Assembly: GCA_039922875.1 (NCBI GenBank)
Contig: JBDTDV010000008.1
Location: 77,236 to 141,235 of the forward strand
DNA: 64,000 nt
Origin: JBDTDV01 sp039922875
Lineage (GTDB): Bacteria > Actinomycetota > Actinomycetes > Actinomycetales > Microbacteriaceae
Direction of reading: 5' to 3'
Made by a program: the position numbers and the translations under genes. Below are positions 7,981 through 17,036 of this stretch, one piece after another; the first letter of the stretch is position 1; each line of letters opens with the position of its first letter. The notes beneath the pieces are model-generated. The model did not search any database and had not been told where the DNA came from. It was given only the letters and a program-made list of their open reading frames with translations.

Positions 7981-8991
7981 CTAACGCAGTCCGGTTCCGT
8001 GCACGGCGAGTGGCTCGATCATGGCAATCTCGGCATCCGTTAGCGCCGGGGCGGCCAAGGCGGCCACGTTCTGCTCAAGCTGGGCGACGCTTGATGCGCC
8101 GACCAGGGCGCTGGTCACCTGTGGTTGGCGCAGCACCCAACTGAGCGCGAGTTGCGCCAGTGACTGGCCACGAGAGGTCGCCAGGTCGTTCAGCGCGTGT
8201 GCCCGGGCCAGATAGGCCTTGGTGAGTTGGTCGGCGGAGAGGAACCGGCTGGTTGCGGCTCGTGAGTCGACCGGCACGGTGCCGTCGAGGTAGCGCCCGG
8301 TGAGCAGGCCCTGCGCCAACGGCGAGAATACGATGCCGCCGACACCGAGCTCCTCGAGCACCGGGAGGAGACCCTCGTGCTCGATGTGCCGGTCGAACAT
8401 GGAATACCGGGGCTGATGGATCAGCAGCGGAATCTTGTGCTGGGCCAATGCGGCTACCGCAGCCCTGGTCTCTTCAGGCGAGTAGTTCGAGATGCCGACA
8501 TACAGGGCCTTACCCTGCATGACGGCGCTGGCCAATGCCCCCATAGTCTCCCTGATCGGGGTACTTGGGTCCGGCCGGTGCGAGTAGAAGATATCAACGT
8601 AGTCCACGCCGAGTCGGCTCAGGCTTGCCTCGAGCGACGCGAGCACATACTTGCGCGATCCCCACTCGCCGTACGGCCCCGGCCACATGTCGAAACCGGC
8701 CTTGCTGGAGATCACCAGTTCGTCACGGTGGCTGCGGAAATCTTCGGCGAGGATCCGGCCGAAGTTGGTCTCGGCGCTGCCGGCTGGCGGTCCGTAATTG
8801 TTGGCCATGTCGAAATGGGTGATACCCAGGTCGAATGCCCTGCGCAGGATGGCCCGCTGGCGCTCGATGGTGCGGGAATGGCCGAAATTATGCCAGAGGC
8901 CGAGAGAGATGGCCGGGAGCATCAGCCCGCTGCGTCCGGTGCGACGATAGGTCATCGTGTCGTATCGGTCGGCTGCGGGAATAAATACCAT
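7981..8991 (-). CDS. Aldo/keto reductase, YghZ-like
   Basis: NAD(P)H-dependent reductase of aldehydes; E. coli YghZ reduces L-glyceraldehyde 3-phosphate and methylglyoxal. The catalytic tetrad is present: Asp61 and Tyr66 in HFDMANNYG, Lys97 in ISSKAG and His138 in YSHRPD. The start at 8991 (MVFIPAADRYDTM) is chosen because it aligns with the family N-terminus MVxLAxPERY; upstream ATGs at 8997 and 9039 would run into the msrA leader. The gene is divergent from msrA, whose Shine-Dalgarno lies a few bases away. A detoxification role beside the oxidised-protein repair enzyme is plausible. Confidence 0.85.
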   Translation of the reverse strand: MVFIPAADRYDTMTYRRTGRSGLMLPAISLGLWHNFGHSRTIERQRAILRRAFDLGITHFDMANNYGPPAGSAETNFGRILAEDFRSHRDELVISSKAGFDMWPGPYGEWGSRKYVLASLEASLSRLGVDYVDIFYSHRPDPSTPIRETMGALASAVMQGKALYVGISNYSPEETRAAVAALAQHKIPLLIHQPRYSMFDRHIEHEGLLPVLEELGVGGIVFSPLAQGLLTGRYLDGTVPVDSRAATSRFLSADQLTKAYLARAHALNDLATSRGQSLAQLALSWVLRQPQVTSALVGASSVAQLEQNVAALAAPALTDAEIAMIEPLAVHGTGLR

Positions 8992-9038
8992 GCTCATATC
9001 GTAGGAGGATGGTGCTAGACCACACGAAAGGGGTCGCA

Positions 9039-9566
9039 ATGCAAACCTTCGTTCTCGCCGGTGGGTGCTTCTGGTGTTTGGATGCCGTTTATCGCGTGCT
9101 GCGTGGCGTGCAGGATGTCGTATCGGGGTATGCGGGCGGAACCGACCCCCAGCCGACCTACGAATCGGTATGTACCGGCCGCACTGGTCACGCCGAGACG
9201 GTCGCGGTAACCTTCGACCCTGACGTGATCCCCGCCGACGTCATCCTGGATGTCTTCTTCACTCTGCACGACCCGACCCAGATCGGCCGTCAGGGAAACG
9301 ACATCGGAACCCAGTACCGGTCGATGATGTTCTACGCCGACGACGAGCAAAAGGAACTATTTCAGGCGGCCGCAAAGCGCGCTGCGGGCTGGTGGGACGG
9401 CACGATCCAGACCGCGATCCAGCCGCTTGGAGACTTCTATGTCGCCGAGGACTACCACCAGGACTTCTACGCGAAGAACCCGGGCCAGGGATATTGCATG
9501 GCTGTCGCGCGCCCCAAGGTGAACAAGGTGCGCGCCTCATACTCGGAGTATGTAAAGGCCGCCTAG
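9039..9566 (+). CDS. msrA: Peptide-methionine (S)-S-oxide reductase
   Basis: Repairs methionine-S-sulfoxide in proteins and free Met-S-oxide using thioredoxin. The GCFWC signature at residues 9-13 gives the nucleophile Cys10. The following YAGG and YCMAVARPKV blocks and the GHAETVAVTFDP segment are characteristic. The protein is 175 residues with start ATG 9039 after GAAAGGGGT. An in-frame GTG at 9009 would add ten unconserved residues and is rejected. It is a single gene. Confidence 0.95.
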   Translation: MQTFVLAGGCFWCLDAVYRVLRGVQDVVSGYAGGTDPQPTYESVCTGRTGHAETVAVTFDPDVIPADVILDVFFTLHDPTQIGRQGNDIGTQYRSMMFYADDEQKELFQAAAKRAAGWWDGTIQTAIQPLGDFYVAEDYHQDFYAKNPGQGYCMAVARPKVNKVRASYSEYVKAA

Positions 9567-9669
9567 ACTCCGTCGTCCATTCCTGCACCGGGATCGACTA
9601 CGCGCAGTACTACCCAGATTCTCGGTGAGTTCGCCTGCGTGCCCGAAAAAACTGCACACTCGACGGTGA

Positions 9670-9741
9670 CGAGATCGAGAGGCGGCGACATCTGGCACGA
9701 TTGCCGCTCTCGATCTCGCACCCCGGCGCACCGTGCCGGGC
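9670..9741 (+). promoter_or_regulatory. Two hairpins in the leader of the ssb paralogue
   Basis: A strong stem uses CGAGATCGAGAG-type arms at 9670-9686 and 9703-9718 (one bulged G). A second small stem follows at 9723-9741 (CCCGGC/GCCGGG). Both precede the Shine-Dalgarno GAGGAG of the gene at 9764. The first could be the msrA terminator without a T-run, or a 5'-UTR element. Confidence 0.5.
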
Positions 9742-9763
9742 GCGACCTGTGAGGAGACTTCAG

Positions 9764-10315
9764 ATGAACGACATGATGACCACCAGTGGCCTCGTCGCCA
9801 CCGAACCCCGGCGGACCGTGACGAGCGAGGGGCTGGCGATTACGAGCTTCCGGCTCGCAGCAAGCTATCGCAAATTCAACCGTGCGAAGCAGGAGTGGGA
9901 ATACGGCGAAACGAACTGGTACACAGTCAGTGCCTTCCGGCAACTCGCGGCCAACCTCGCGATCTCCCTGGCCAAGGGCGATCGGGTCGTGGTCACCGGG
10001 CGGTTACGCATTCGGCAATGGCAGAACAATGAGAAGAAGGGAACTCAGGTCGACATCGATGCCGATGCTGTCGGCCACGACCTCAACTGGGGTACCTCCA
10101 AATTCACCCGCACCATGACCGCGCGGAGTCTAACCGGCAGTGCGGGTGATCGCACCGGCGATCCGATGTCCGATTCGGGCACCTCCGATTCGGGCAGGTC
10201 TGATTCGCAGATGCCCGAGTCGGATGCTGGTATCGGTTTCGACGACGAATCGATCGCTCCCGGCCCCGGTGGCTGGGCGCTCGACGAGGCCGAGCCACTG
10301 GTTTCGACCACGTGA
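9764..10315 (+). CDS. ssb: Single-stranded DNA-binding protein, paralogue without acidic tip
   Basis: Binds ssDNA during replication, repair or recombination. The OB-fold is seen in residues 1-115 (FRLAASYRKFN, ETNWYTVSAFRQLA, KGDRVVVTGRLRIRQW, DIDADAVGHDL). A Ser/Asp-rich linker with repeated SDSG elements follows. The C-terminus ends in PLVSTT and lacks the acidic DDxPF tip used to dock partner proteins, which points to an accessory SSB rather than the main one. ATG 9764 is preceded by GAGGAG. It stands alone, not in the rpsF-ssb-rpsR operon. Confidence 0.85.
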   Translation: MNDMMTTSGLVATEPRRTVTSEGLAITSFRLAASYRKFNRAKQEWEYGETNWYTVSAFRQLAANLAISLAKGDRVVVTGRLRIRQWQNNEKKGTQVDIDADAVGHDLNWGTSKFTRTMTARSLTGSAGDRTGDPMSDSGTSDSGRSDSQMPESDAGIGFDDESIAPGPGGWALDEAEPLVSTT

Positions 10316-10410
10316 GCGCCCGGATGACGGTGCAGTGACAGGTCTGGGGGATCGGCCCGTACAATCGTAGGGGCCCGAGCATCCAGGGCACGCGGACTGA
10401 GAGGTTGAGT

Positions 10411-10887
10411 ATGCGGGCGATTCGCCTCTGGTGCGCCGTCGGCATTCTCAGTCTGGGGCTGAGCCTCGCGGGGTGCGGCGGTACCTCCCCAGCCCCGCAG
10501 GTCACATCAAACGCCGTTCCCACCTCGACCCCGGGCGCGACCCCCATACCTGACCCGGTGCTCCAGCCGAGCCTGTCTGCCAAGGAGAATCTCGGCTATT
10601 TCGACTTCGTCAACAAACGGTTGATCGCCGCCAACCCGAACGCGGACGGACGGGCGTTTGTCGACGCGCTCGTGGCCGCGGGATTCGCCAAGGCCGATAT
10701 GCAGCTCACCGTGGATAAGACCACGGTCAATTTAGTCGCCAATTCGATCCAGTTCTCGGTGAAATTCAACGGCGCCTGCCTGATCGGGCAAAGCGGGCCA
10801 GACAGCGGCGGGTACCATGGCGAAGCGACTTCGCTGCTGTCCACCGGCGCATGCCTGGTCGGGCAGACCCGTCCGATCGACTGGTGA
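10411..10887 (+). CDS. Small secreted lipoprotein of unknown function
   Basis: Predicted lipoprotein of 158 residues: an N-terminal signal with one basic residue pair, a hydrophobic core, and lipobox LAGC with Cys22 as the lipidated residue. A Thr/Pro/Ser-rich spacer (about 24-52) and a compact globular domain follow. The domain holds two Cys in similar CLIGQ and CLVGQ contexts that could form a disulfide. It resembles conserved Microbacteriaceae lipoproteins without a known role. The ATG at 10411 follows GAGAGG at a good distance. The stop lies inside a short direct repeat (10876-10908). Confidence 0.75.
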   Translation: MRAIRLWCAVGILSLGLSLAGCGGTSPAPQVTSNAVPTSTPGATPIPDPVLQPSLSAKENLGYFDFVNKRLIAANPNADGRAFVDALVAAGFAKADMQLTVDKTTVNLVANSIQFSVKFNGACLIGQSGPDSGGYHGEATSLLSTGACLVGQTRPIDW

Positions 10888-10908
10888 GCTACCAATCGAC
10901 TGGTGAGC
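10876..10908. repeat. 14-bp direct repeat spanning a stop codon
   Basis: ATCGACTGGTGAGC occurs at 10876-10889 and 10895-10908, period 19. The first copy contains the stop codon of the lipoprotein gene. Confidence 0.85.
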
Positions 10909-10952
10909 CGGCGCGCACGAAGCGATCAGGCGGCGCCGAATAGACTTGGCCC

Positions 10953-12635
10953 ATGGCCGAATATATTTACTCGATGGTGCGCGCCCGCAAGGCGGTCGGC
11001 GACAAGCTGATCCTTGACGACGTCACCATGTCTTTCCTGCCCGGAGCCAAGATCGGGGTCGTCGGTCCCAACGGAGCCGGAAAGTCCACGATCCTGAAGA
11101 TCATGGCCGGACTGGACACTCCAAGCAACGGTGAGGCCACCCTGGCACCCGGGTACACCGTCGGCATCCTGATGCAGGAGCCCGAACTCGACGAGTCCAA
11201 GACGGTGTTAGAGAACGTCCAGGAGGGTGTCGGCCCGATCAAGGCCAAGGTGGATCGGTTCAACGAGATCTCCGCGGCGCTGGCCGAGCCGGATGCCGAT
11301 TTTGACACCCTGCTGGCCGAAATGGGAACCCTGCAGGAGCACATCGACGCGGCAGACGCCTGGGACCTGGACTCCCAGCTGGAACAGGCCATGGATGCCC
11401 TGCGCACGCCGCCGGGGGATGCGGCGGTGGCCAACCTCTCTGGCGGAGAGAAGCGCCGGGTGGCGCTGTGCAAGCTGCTGCTGCAGAAACCGGACCTGCT
11501 GCTCCTGGACGAGCCGACCAACCATCTGGACGCCGAAAGCGTGCTCTGGCTGGAACAGCACCTGGCCAAGTACCCTGGTGCTGTTCTCGCCGTCACCCAC
11601 GATCGATATTTTCTGGATCACGTTGCGGAGTGGATCGCGGAGGTCGACCGTGGCCACCTGTACCCGTACGAGGGTAACTATTCGACATACCTGGAGAAGA
11701 AGCAGGAGCGCCTGCAGGTCCAGGGCAAAAAGGATGCGAAGCTGTCCAAACGGCTGCGCGAGGAACTGGAGTGGGTGCGCAGCAACGCCAAGGGACGCCA
11801 GGCTAAATCCAAGGCCAGGCTGGCGCGCTACGAGGAGATGGTCCTCGAAGCCGAGCGGACCAAGAAGCTCGACTTCGAGGAGATCCAGATCCCGATGGGA
11901 CCGCGGCTGGGCGCTCAGGTCATCGATGCAGAGAACCTGAAGAAGGGCTTCGATGGCCGCACCCTGATCGAGGACCTGACCTTCACCCTGCCGCGAAACG
12001 GAATTGTGGGGATCATCGGCCCGAACGGAGTCGGAAAGACCACCCTGTTCAAGACCATCGTCGGCCTGGAACCATTGGATGGCGGAACGTTGACTATCGG
12101 TGAGACCGTCGACATCTCATACGTCGACCAGACCCGGGCCGGAATCGACCCGAACAAAACACTCTGGGAAGTCGTATCCGACGGTCAGGATTACATCCAG
12201 GTCGGTAAGACCGAGGTGCCATCGCGTGCCTACGTGTCGACGTTCGGCTTCAAAGGACCTGACCAGCAGAAGAAGGCCGGGGTACTTTCCGGCGGAGAGC
12301 GGAACCGGCTCAACCTGGCCCTGACGCTCAAACAGGGCGGGAATCTGCTGCTGCTGGATGAACCGACAAACGACCTGGACGTGGAGACCCTGTCCAGCCT
12401 GGAGAACGCGCTGCTGGAGTTCCCCGGCTGCGCGGTGGTGATCACCCACGATCGGTGGTTCCTTGACCGGATCGCCACCCACATCCTGGCCTACGAGGGT
12501 ACCGAAGAGGACCCGGCCAAATGGTACTGGTTCGAGGGCAACTTCGACTCCTATGAGCAGAATAAAGTGGAGCGCCTCGGCCCGGATGCCGCCAAACCGC
12601 ACCGCTCGGCCTACCGCAAACTGACCAGGGACTAG
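10953..12635 (+). CDS. ettA: Energy-dependent translational throttle protein EttA
   Basis: ABC-F ATPase that binds the ribosomal E site and gates the first elongation step according to ATP/ADP level. The 560 residues carry two ABC domains: Walker A GPNGAGKST (38-46) and LSGGEKRRV with LLLLDEPTNHLD, then GPNGVGKTT, LSGGERNRL and LLLLDEPTNDLD. A P-site tRNA interaction linker rich in Lys/Arg/Glu lies between the domains. No membrane segments are present, as expected. Its TAG is immediately followed by the ATG of the thioesterase gene, so the two are likely co-transcribed. Confidence 0.95.
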   Translation: MAEYIYSMVRARKAVGDKLILDDVTMSFLPGAKIGVVGPNGAGKSTILKIMAGLDTPSNGEATLAPGYTVGILMQEPELDESKTVLENVQEGVGPIKAKVDRFNEISAALAEPDADFDTLLAEMGTLQEHIDAADAWDLDSQLEQAMDALRTPPGDAAVANLSGGEKRRVALCKLLLQKPDLLLLDEPTNHLDAESVLWLEQHLAKYPGAVLAVTHDRYFLDHVAEWIAEVDRGHLYPYEGNYSTYLEKKQERLQVQGKKDAKLSKRLREELEWVRSNAKGRQAKSKARLARYEEMVLEAERTKKLDFEEIQIPMGPRLGAQVIDAENLKKGFDGRTLIEDLTFTLPRNGIVGIIGPNGVGKTTLFKTIVGLEPLDGGTLTIGETVDISYVDQTRAGIDPNKTLWEVVSDGQDYIQVGKTEVPSRAYVSTFGFKGPDQQKKAGVLSGGERNRLNLALTLKQGGNLLLLDEPTNDLDVETLSSLENALLEFPGCAVVITHDRWFLDRIATHILAYEGTEEDPAKWYWFEGNFDSYEQNKVERLGPDAAKPHRSAYRKLTRD

Positions 12636-13139
12636 ATGCGCATGCGCCTGCATGTGCCGATCCATTTGCGCTGGAGCGATTTCGACGCGTACGGCCACGT
12701 CAACAACGCGGAGATGCTGCGCATTCTCGAGGAGGCGCGGATCGACGCCTTCTGGGTTCCGGATGCCGGTGCCACCGACCTGGGAATCGACACGCTGGGT
12801 ACCCCGCTGACGACGCGAGTACTGGATGGCAGGCCTGGCGCGGCGACGCTGACCCTGATCGCCCGCCAGGAGATCGAATACGTGCGGCCGATTCCGTACA
12901 TGAGGCAACCGGTCGATGTGCAACTCTGGCTCGGCCGGCTTGGCGGCGCGAGCCTTCAGGTCTGCTATGAAGTGCGTGCTCCGGTCGGTTCGGGGCACGA
13001 CACGCTTTTCACTCGGGCCACGACCACAATCGTGCTGGTGGATGCGACCAGCCAACAACCGCGGCGGATGAGTGCGCGTGAGCGCTCAGCGTGGGAACCA
13101 TATCTGGACAAACCGGTAAGGTTCACCCGGCGCACCTGA
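12636..13139 (+). CDS. Acyl-CoA thioesterase, hot-dog fold (4-HBT type)
   Basis: Hydrolyses acyl-CoA thioesters; the chain preference is unknown. The 167-residue single hot-dog domain shows the 4-hydroxybenzoyl-CoA thioesterase signature WSDFDAYGHVNN (13-24), with Asp17 the expected catalytic carboxylate. The ATG directly abuts the ettA stop, indicating co-expression, an arrangement common in actinobacteria. It is convergent with the TesB-type thioesterase that follows. Confidence 0.85.
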   Translation: MRMRLHVPIHLRWSDFDAYGHVNNAEMLRILEEARIDAFWVPDAGATDLGIDTLGTPLTTRVLDGRPGAATLTLIARQEIEYVRPIPYMRQPVDVQLWLGRLGGASLQVCYEVRAPVGSGHDTLFTRATTTIVLVDATSQQPRRMSARERSAWEPYLDKPVRFTRRT

Positions 13140-13166
13140 TCGGTCGGGCCGAGGACCCGAAGCGCC

Positions 13167-14051
13167 CTACTCTGCCGGCCTCGCTACCCGTGGAACGCGG
13201 ATCATGCCCTCCTGCGCAACGCTGGCCAGCAGCACCCCGTCTCGGCTGTAGATCCGGCCAAGTGACAGTCCGCGCCCACCCACCGCGCTCGGCGATTCCT
13301 GCACGTAGAGCAGCCACCGGTCGACCCGGCCGAATCGGTGCCACCACATGGCATGATCAAGACTTGCCGCTTTCAGCCCCGGGGTGGACCAGGCGATGCC
13401 GTGCCTGCGGAACACCGACTCCAGGATTGAATAGTCGCTTGCGTAGGCTAACGCCGCGCGGTGCAGGTTCTGGTCATCCGGAAGCTCATCGGCGGTCTTG
13501 ATCCACACCGCCTGGTGTGCCACGTGCTCGCCTTCCACACTCAAGTAGACCGGCGACGGGATGTGCTTCATATCGAATGGCCGGTCCCTTGCCCAGTAGC
13601 GGGCAACCGGGTGGTCGAGTTCGGCCAGTGTCGCCGAGTCATCCGGCAGCGACTCCGGTCCCGGCAGATCGGCTGGCATGTCGGTCTGGTGATCCAGCCC
13701 TTCGTCCTCGTCCTGAAAGGACGCGATCATCGACAGGATCGGCAGTCCGTCCTGATAGGCCTGGGTACGCCTGGTCGAAAACGACCGGCCATCGTGTACC
13801 CGATCGACCGCGAATGTGATCGGCAGGTTGACATCGCCGGGGCGCAAGAAGTAGCCGTGCATGGAGTGGATGTTCCGATCATCTGGGGTGGTCCGCATCG
13901 CCGCGACCAGTGACTGCGCCAGCACCTGACCACCGAACACCCGGCCGTGCGGCATCCACTGCGATGGCCCGGTGAAGATGTCCTCGTTCGTCCGCGCGCC
14001 GGTGTCCGTGAGATCCAGCGCGCTGAGCAGGGCGTCGAGTTTGGTGGTCAT
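13167..14051 (-). CDS. tesB: Acyl-CoA thioesterase II
   Basis: Cleaves medium- and long-chain acyl-CoA to free acid and CoA. The 294-residue double hot-dog protein has the N-terminal GGQVLAQSLVAA block, the LDHAMWWH segment holding the catalytic Asp, and the C-terminal SVAQEGMIR block holding the catalytic Gln of the Asp/Thr/Gln triad. Length and architecture fit TesB. It is divergent from the unknown gene at 14122. Confidence 0.92.
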   Translation of the reverse strand: MTTKLDALLSALDLTDTGARTNEDIFTGPSQWMPHGRVFGGQVLAQSLVAAMRTTPDDRNIHSMHGYFLRPGDVNLPITFAVDRVHDGRSFSTRRTQAYQDGLPILSMIASFQDEDEGLDHQTDMPADLPGPESLPDDSATLAELDHPVARYWARDRPFDMKHIPSPVYLSVEGEHVAHQAVWIKTADELPDDQNLHRAALAYASDYSILESVFRRHGIAWSTPGLKAASLDHAMWWHRFGRVDRWLLYVQESPSAVGGRGLSLGRIYSRDGVLLASVAQEGMIRVPRVARPAE

Positions 14052-14121
14052 GCTGCCTCCGGTCTGATTTGACCGGCTCCGATGTGACTAGCGGTCCCGG
14101 CTTATGTAGTTTAGACAGCAG

Positions 14122-14802
14122 ATGTCTGAGTCCTTTTCCGTACCCGATCCCCGATCCCTGTCCGATCTTCGGGTCTATCTTTCCCGCGCCGGCCGGATTG
14201 AAGACGGCTCGATCCGGATCGTCGCCGGCTCCGGGGTGCTCGCGGTGTATTGCGCCATCCTGTACCCGCGTGGGCTTCTGGATCACACGCCGACCGTACT
14301 GGGCCTGCGCACTTTCGCCACGGATCCTGCCGCGGCATTCGACGCGGTGGTACCCAGCCGTTCGATGCTCGACCGACTAATCCGGCTGGAGAACGCCGGT
14401 CATGCGGAGGCCGCAGAGATCGCCGTTACGCTGCCGCTGCAGGTGAGCACGGTCACCTGGGCCGGGATCTCCCCGCCGCGCGGTGGCTGGTACTCGGTCG
14501 GTGAGATTGCGGTTGGTGTGCTCAGTGCGGCCGCCGCGGCCGGCATCGAGGAAATCGCGACGACCGTTCCCGCCGAAACCGGAGAGCCATTGGCGCGCCA
14601 CACTCGAGCAGAGGTATGGAGCCGCCCACTGAGCCGACTGGACTATGTACCAGCCGGTGCGGCGTTCGCCGCATTCAGCCTCGGCTTCCTCGCTGACGCC
14701 ACGGAAGTAGTGACGGTATTTGAGACCGGCCCGTGGACGCGGCTGACGCTGCGGCGCGGTCACGTTCTGGTCCGCCGGCCGGACTGGAGTTTGCAGGGCT
14801 GA
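14122..14802 (+). CDS. Conserved actinobacterial protein of unknown function
   Basis: Not recognised. It is a 226-residue soluble protein with no signal peptide, membrane helix or clear catalytic motif. It is rich in Ala and Val, with a central WAGISPPRGGW segment that may be a conserved loop. Start ATG 14122 lies soon after a TATGTAGTTT stretch, so the transcript may have a very short leader. It is convergent with the FAD dehydrogenase, with a 19-bp gap, and has no operon partner to suggest a role. Confidence 0.65.
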   Translation: MSESFSVPDPRSLSDLRVYLSRAGRIEDGSIRIVAGSGVLAVYCAILYPRGLLDHTPTVLGLRTFATDPAAAFDAVVPSRSMLDRLIRLENAGHAEAAEIAVTLPLQVSTVTWAGISPPRGGWYSVGEIAVGVLSAAAAAGIEEIATTVPAETGEPLARHTRAEVWSRPLSRLDYVPAGAAFAAFSLGFLADATEVVTVFETGPWTRLTLRRGHVLVRRPDWSLQG

Positions 14803-14821
14803 CCGAGGCGCGATCGCTAAC

Positions 14822-16471
14822 TCACAGCCGCGCGGCGACAGCGCGCCCAGTCTGCCGTCCCGAGAACAGGCAGCCGCCGAGGAAGGTCCCCTCCAACGAC
14901 CGATACCCGTGCATTCCGCCACCACCGAAGCCGCTGACTTCCCCTGCCGCATAGAGTCCGGGCACCGGCGTGCCGTCGGTGCCAACCACCCTGCCGGACA
15001 GGTCGGTCTGAAGGCCGCCCAATGACTTTCTGGTCAAAATGTGCAGCTTAACCGCGATCAGCGGTCCGGCCTTCGGGTCGAGGATCTTGTGCGGTCTGGC
15101 CACCCGGATCAACTTGTCCCCGCGATATCGCCGCGCCCCCCGCAAGGCGGTGATCTGGGCATCCTTGCCGAAGTCGTTGTCCAGTTCCCGATCCCGCGCA
15201 ACAATTTCGTGTTCTACTTGCGCGGAATTCAGCGGCACGTCAGCAATCCGCTGCATTCCGGCCAACAACTCCGGGAGGGAGTCGGCGACCACGAAATCGC
15301 GACCGTGCCTCTTGAACGCCTCCACCGGTCCGGTGGCACCTGGTGTCACTCGCTTGGCCAGCAGCCGATAGTCCTTGTTGGTCAGGTCGGGGTTCTGCTC
15401 GCTTCCAGACAGCGCGAACTCCTTTTCGATGATTTTCTGGGTGAGCACGAACCAGCTGTAGTCGTACCCGGTCGCCACGATGTGCTCCAGTGTGCCCAGC
15501 GTGTCGAAGCCGGGGAACAGCGGAGCCGGCAGACGCTTTCCGGTGGCGTCAAGCCAGATCGACGACGGTCCGGGCAGGATCCGGATGCCGTGGCCGGCCC
15601 ACACCGGGTCCCAGTTCGTGATGCCTTCGGTGTAGTGCCACATTCGATCCTGGTTGACCAGGCGCGCGCCGGCGCGTACCGCGATCTGCAGCATTCGCCC
15701 GTCGACGTGAGCCGGAACCCCGGTCAGCATGCGCTTGGGAGGTTCGCCCATCCGGGCCGGCCAGTTTTGTCTGACCAGTTCCTGATCGCCGCCGATGCCG
15801 CCGCTGGCGACGATCACCGCACCGGCGCGCAGCTCGAATTCGCCGGCCACGTCACGGCTGCTGGCCACGCCCCTTGGCGCGGTATCCGCAGCCAGGATGC
15901 TACCGCGAACCCCGGCCACCGCCCCATTCTCTACGATCAGTTCGTCGACCCTGTGCCGGTTCAAGGTGGTGACCAGTCCTGCCCGAGCCCCGGCGCGGAC
16001 CCGGCTGATGAACGGCGCGAGCAGTCCGGGGCCGGTGCCCCAGGTGATGTGGAATCGTGGCACCGAGTTTCCGTGCCCGTTTGCGGTGTAGCCGCCGCGC
16101 TCGGCCCAGCCGACCACGGGGAAAAACCGCACACCAAGGCCGTGCAACCAGTCCCGCTTCTCTCCGGCGGCGAAGTCGAGATAGGCCTCGGCCCAGCGTC
16201 GCGCCCAGAAGTCCTCGTCACGGTCGAATCCGGCGCTACCGTACCAGTCCTGGCGCGCCAACTCGATCGAGTCGGTGATCCCCATCCGGCGTTGCTCCGG
16301 AGAATCGATGAGGAACAGCCCGCCGAATGACCACCAGGCCTGGCCGCCGAAAGAGCGTGACGGCTCCTGCTCCACGATGATGACCCGCTTGCCCGCGTTC
16401 ACCAACTCGGCTGCGGCTACCAGGCCGGCAAGGCCGGCGCCGATAATGATCGCGTCGGATGCTGTACTCAT
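14822..16471 (-). CDS. FAD-binding dehydrogenase (fumarate reductase/KSTD-like)
   Basis: Flavoprotein of the succinate dehydrogenase / 3-ketosteroid dehydrogenase superfamily; the substrate is undetermined. The Rossmann motif IIGAGLAGL sits at the N-terminus, a GGQAWWSFGGLF flavin-contact segment follows, and a C-terminal GLYAAGEVSGFGGGGMHG block closes the FAD site. Start ATG 16471 (MSTASDAII) follows GGAG; the longer open frame upstream lacks family similarity. It is 549 residues. It is transcribed away from the Lrp gene and ends close to the convergent unknown gene. Confidence 0.88.
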   Translation of the reverse strand: MSTASDAIIIGAGLAGLVAAAELVNAGKRVIIVEQEPSRSFGGQAWWSFGGLFLIDSPEQRRMGITDSIELARQDWYGSAGFDRDEDFWARRWAEAYLDFAAGEKRDWLHGLGVRFFPVVGWAERGGYTANGHGNSVPRFHITWGTGPGLLAPFISRVRAGARAGLVTTLNRHRVDELIVENGAVAGVRGSILAADTAPRGVASSRDVAGEFELRAGAVIVASGGIGGDQELVRQNWPARMGEPPKRMLTGVPAHVDGRMLQIAVRAGARLVNQDRMWHYTEGITNWDPVWAGHGIRILPGPSSIWLDATGKRLPAPLFPGFDTLGTLEHIVATGYDYSWFVLTQKIIEKEFALSGSEQNPDLTNKDYRLLAKRVTPGATGPVEAFKRHGRDFVVADSLPELLAGMQRIADVPLNSAQVEHEIVARDRELDNDFGKDAQITALRGARRYRGDKLIRVARPHKILDPKAGPLIAVKLHILTRKSLGGLQTDLSGRVVGTDGTPVPGLYAAGEVSGFGGGGMHGYRSLEGTFLGGCLFSGRQTGRAVAARL

Positions 16472-16521
16472 GAGCGACTCCTTCGTCACGACTTCGGGCC
16501 ACCAATCCCGTGCTGATGAGG

Positions 16522-16998
16522 TTAGCGCGCCGGGCGCGGACCTCGCCGCAGCAGCGGTTCCATCCGGAACGGAATTACCTCTCCCATGGCCAGGGAGGTC
16601 TCTGCCCGCTCTACCCCTTCGCAGGCGAGGATCGCCCCGTTGACCCGAAACAGGTCCTCCGCATCTGTGCACACCACCCGAACCAGGAGATCCGCTCTGC
16701 CGCTGAGACCATGACCTTGCACGATCTCCGGGATAGTGGCCAGCTCCTTCACGATCCAGGCCAGCTTTTGCTGCTGGACATGAATCAGAATGAAGGCCGT
16801 GAGCAGGTAGCCGAGCGCGGCCGGATTGATCCGGCGGTCGAACGGCAGGAAAACGCTGTTCTGGGTCAGCCGCGTCATCCTGGCCTGCACCGTATTGCGG
16901 GAAAGGCCCAGGGTGTTGGCCAATGCGACGACGGTGCTGTCCGGGTCGGTGACCAGGGCCAGCAGGAGGCGCGAATCGGTGTCGTCCGGGTGATACAT
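16522..16998 (-). CDS. Lrp/AsnC-family transcriptional regulator
   Basis: Amino-acid-responsive DNA-binding regulator. The N-terminal winged HTH (VALANTLGLSRNTVQARMTRL) is followed by an RAM/AsnC ligand-binding domain with GRADLLVRVVCTDAEDLFRV. Start ATG 16998 (MYHPDDTD) is preferred; the upstream extension is unconserved. It is divergent from the branched-chain keto acid dehydrogenase genes, with an inverted repeat in the shared intergenic region. It probably acts as the BkdR-type regulator sensing branched-chain amino acids; this is inferred from position. Confidence 0.88.
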   Translation of the reverse strand: MYHPDDTDSRLLLALVTDPDSTVVALANTLGLSRNTVQARMTRLTQNSVFLPFDRRINPAALGYLLTAFILIHVQQQKLAWIVKELATIPEIVQGHGLSGRADLLVRVVCTDAEDLFRVNGAILACEGVERAETSLAMGEVIPFRMEPLLRRGPRPAR

Positions 16999-17036
16999 AG
17001 TGCGAAACCTTAGCAGGTTCGAGGGAACAATATTGA

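Noticed and set aside
8992..9039. Longer start for the aldo/keto reductase at 9039
   Set aside because: The extra residues do not match the family N-terminus and would overlap the msrA ribosome-binding region.
15041..16330. 429-codon open frame antisense to the FAD dehydrogenase
   Set aside because: The sense strand has the full Rossmann and C-terminal FAD motifs; the antisense product has none.
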